Notes under the pieces: generated by a model | The model's database searches: none | What the model was told of the DNA's origin: nothing | Seen by the model: the letters and a program-made list of their open reading frames with translations, nothing else | In this document: positions 61,945 through 64,000 of the stretch, piece by piece | How the letters are laid out: every line of letters starts with the position of its first letter | How positions within the stretch are numbered: the first letter of the stretch is position 1 | Made by a program: the position numbers and the translations under genes | Assembly (NCBI GenBank): GCA_012026795.1 | Contig: VEPM01000002.1 | Coordinates: 22,717-86,716 of the forward strand | Length of the DNA stretch: 64,000 nucleotides | DNA from: Candidatus Methanoperedens sp. | GTDB lineage: Archaea; Halobacteriota; Methanosarcinia; Methanosarcinales; Methanoperedenaceae | Reading direction: 5' to 3'

Positions 61945-63165
61945 TTATGGGGATGTCATCACGCTGACGCCAAGCCCAGCCTCCAAATAGTCGACTGCCA
62001 TATAGATGGCATCATTGGGGTCATCGGTAGGTGCGCCTTTATGTGTTCCATATGCAGTATTGCCGATGAACCATGGACCTCCGCTATCTCCCTCAGAAGA
62101 AAGATCATTGTAACCCCCCGTGTTATCAACCCGAATAAAAGTTGCTGCATTATTCTGTTGGGTTTGTGGGTTAAAGTCTTTACTACTGATGTAACCACAT
62201 GTATAAGCGGTGGTCCTACCATACTTACAAACATATTCACCAATTCGTTGGTCATTTCGACTTTTCGTCGCGGTTATATTACGTGTACTACCATCGTTCC
62301 ACCACTGTATTTTATTCGTCACAGTGTACCCTGGCGCAGTGTGCCACTGAGCATCATAGCTGCCCGTCCACGCTTCACTTTGAAAAGTAAGACTATTACC
62401 ATTATATGACTGGGTATCTGAGCAGTGACCGGCTGTTGTGATGCCTTTAGTGATGAATATCCAACCTTGCTTTACCGAAAAACCACTTGTACAGGAAATC
62501 AAGCCATTCAATGAGAGTCCACCATAAATGTTGGCTTCGTCTATTCCCATTGTTTCTGCCTCAACCGCCACCACTCTAACTTTATCTGATAATCGTCCCT
62601 CCCTTCTTAGTAAAGCATCATCAAACCTGCCCCTATCAGATTTAGTCATATACAACCCAACACTGTTATTATATACATTGATGTCTGACTCTACAGGTAT
62701 ATCTGATGCACGGGCTAAATTTAAAGCATTGGCTTGATCTCTTTGGAGGGTAGCTAAGGATACTTTTGCAGTGTTGCGCACCTCAACAACGTTGGCGAAC
62801 TCTGGATATTGTTCCAAGTATTGTTTGATTGTCTCCTCGCCATTACGAGTAAACTGCACAACAATCTTGAATTCTGGAGTGTGCTCAATCCAAAGTCCTG
62901 CAAATGTCTCAACTTCCTTCGTTTTCAGTTCTTCTTCGGGCATTGGAATGTTTTGAAGTTGGAATCGACGGAGAGCTTCCTCAGTACTAACATTATTATT
63001 TGACGCATATATTTGTGCATCATACAACAGTGGATCCTTATTATCCAATACAGGTTTTCCACCACTATCCTGTCCTTGAGCATTCACTACAGGCATAAGG
63101 GACATGCTCACAAGCAGCATTGCAGTGAGCATTGCCCCTATTCCTAATTTTAAATTTGTTTTCAT
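61945..63165 (-). CDS. Secreted trypsin-like serine protease with propeptide
   Basis: A 406-residue exported protease of the S1 (streptogrisin-like) family. A signal peptide (IGAMLTAMLLVSMSLMPVVNA) is followed by a propeptide of about 180 residues. The catalytic domain has His in GITTAGHCSD (about 245), a probable Asp in SYDAQWH and Ser in SSEGDSGGPWF (about 365). Cys pairs (CTSGF and HCSD; CKYGRTTAYTCG) suggest disulfides. GAGGTGA precedes the ATG at 63165; an upstream GTG is rejected. This family is rare in archaea and likely came by transfer. Confidence 0.87.
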   Translation of the reverse strand: MKTNLKLGIGAMLTAMLLVSMSLMPVVNAQGQDSGGKPVLDNKDPLLYDAQIYASNNNVSTEEALRRFQLQNIPMPEEELKTKEVETFAGLWIEHTPEFKIVVQFTRNGEETIKQYLEQYPEFANVVEVRNTAKVSLATLQRDQANALNLARASDIPVESDINVYNNSVGLYMTKSDRGRFDDALLRREGRLSDKVRVVAVEAETMGIDEANIYGGLSLNGLISCTSGFSVKQGWIFITKGITTAGHCSDTQSYNGNSLTFQSEAWTGSYDAQWHTAPGYTVTNKIQWWNDGSTRNITATKSRNDQRIGEYVCKYGRTTAYTCGYISSKDFNPQTQQNNAATFIRVDNTGGYNDLSSEGDSGGPWFIGNTAYGTHKGAPTDDPNDAIYMAVDYLEAGLGVSVMTSP

Positions 63166-63391
63166 GTTCTTTTTCACCTCTTATTTTTTATCCCATGAGG
63201 CAAAACCAGGCAAGTCTTTAATACATTTGAAGTACTAACCTTATTTTGCCTTGGGGCGATGTCTGGGGTTTAACCATTCTTTGGTAAGTTCCGTTGAACC
63301 CCGCACGATTTCTTAAAAGTCTTAGATGCTTATATAATTTCTATGAAAAGTGCCTAACTGATTCGGTTTGCAAATTGATTCAGTGAAATAA

Positions 63392-63544
63392 AGCATCAGA
63401 AACGTTTGGTTGATTGATGGCAGGATACATATTGATATTGTTCCAGGTCAGGGTTATGTAGAAGCAGGACAATGGAAGTATGAGGCATATGGAGTATCAG
63501 TCGTTGGAACGGAAGACTACAACTTTAACGTCTATCAGCATTAG
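63392..63544 (+). pseudogene. 3' fragment of an unknown extracellular protein gene
   Basis: A 50-codon open stretch without a start codon, ending at TAG 63542-63544. It reads like a domain end (DGRIHIDIVPGQGYVEAGQW, then EAYGVSVVGTEDYNF). A stop lies directly upstream, so only a remnant is left. It overlaps the next gene in another frame. Confidence 0.4.
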
Positions 63545-63905
63545 ACTGAATACCTTCCTCCTTTGCTTTTTCTTTTTGCTATCGGTCCCTACAGCTTTAG
63601 CCACCGAGTACACAGTACGCCCCTCCCAGAGCGACAAATCGGGCGCTCCGGTAGCAGGTGAGGAAGTGCATGAGATCGAAGTCAAACCTATTCCTTACTG
63701 GCTTTTTCTTATTCTGCTGGGTTTTACTAATATAACCTCTTCTCCGGAAACTTTTTTTCCAATCAGGCTTTTTCCCATCCTTGGTGGCTATAAGAGATTA
63801 AATAGCTCAAATATTCTGGAAAATATGAACAGGGAAAAACTATATGGTTTTATTAAATCCTTCCCTGGAAGCTATTTCAGCGAGATAATAAAAGAAACAG
63901 GGTAA
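63480..63905 (+). pseudogene. N-terminal part of a membrane-bound winged-helix regulator, truncated
   Basis: A 141-residue reading frame. It has an N-terminal hydrophobic signal (LNTFLLCFFFLLSVPTALA), a short outside loop, a second helix (PIPYWLFLILLGFTNI) and then LENMNREKLYGFIKSFPGSY followed by FSEIIKETG, the beginning of a winged helix. Homologous archaeal regulators continue with a recognition helix, but here a TAA follows at once. The gene is therefore probably cut short. Start codon not certain. Confidence 0.5.
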
Positions 63906-64000
63906 CTATTCAGACCCCCTTTTTCCGGTTAAGCCAGACAATACTGGCAAATTTTCTCTAAAACAGCAACATTGAAAATAATTATCCGAAAAACCAATAT

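Overview
The window reads as chromosomal DNA from a methanogen-type archaeon, most likely Methanosarcinales and plausibly Methanoperedens-like (ANME-2d). This is an inference from gene content, not a placement. Archaeal markers seen directly are archaeal DnaG, Cbf5, a TrpRS of the archaeal/eukaryotic type, an EMC3/DUF106 protein, a Cdc48 ATPase behind an HSR1-like regulator and Hsp20, a PIN-ATPase-KH protein, a TtuA/Ncs6 thiolase and a split archaeal glutamate synthase. A heterodisulfide-reductase-like HdrB-HdrC fusion, multiheme cytochromes and giant secreted multicopper oxidases point to the Methanoperedens side. TATA-like boxes about 25 bases before start codons, and Shine-Dalgarno motifs inside operons, fit this.

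Bases 1-14,200 hold a membrane-protein end, an Smr-domain protein, a channel-like TM-repeat protein, two radical-SAM paralogues of the biotin-synthase-homologue type (one co-translated with an M23-like protein), a GDP-mannose-hydrolase-like Nudix enzyme, an orphan SdhA/FrdA flavoprotein, an M42 peptidase, a polytopic glycosyltransferase, a LUD iron-sulfur protein and a HEPN/MNT toxin-antitoxin pair. Bases 14,200-37,900 are mostly housekeeping: tRNA-Ser(GGA), cbf5-cmk-DUF106-adk, acnB, trpS, a UDP-glycosyltransferase, mtnA, a YchF/Obg GTPase, a Nif3 protein, dnaG, a CobT-type protein and an HTH regulator divergent from a ferredoxin. The notable unit here is a four-gene operon at 29,026-33,806: an HdrB-HdrC fusion followed by the three split glutamate synthase subunits.

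Bases 37,950-40,230 are a small accessory patch: two HicBA modules flank what looks like an ORF-less group II intron, followed by a truncated GIY-YIG gene and an IS200/IS605 remnant that supplies the stop codon of ppsA. Bases 42,950-55,500 form an extracellular redox island. Two very large multicopper oxidases carry Ig-like and CBM-like C-terminal domains. Their last ~1.16 kb, with terminator and a small membrane-protein gene, is an almost perfect direct repeat. A triheme cytochrome and a monoheme cytochrome with Ig-like domains and an acidic tail follow on the other strand; their upstream regions share a 16-base word. Bases 55,700-61,210 contain the PIN-ATPase and the heat-shock operon HSR1-hsp20-cdc48, whose promoter carries a perfect CTAAC-N5-GTTAG palindrome. 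The end of the window has a lipoprotein, a secreted trypsin-like protease and broken gene ends.

Across the window, four intergenic gaps hold short tandem repeats with the same 9-base period but different sequences; no feature type explains them.
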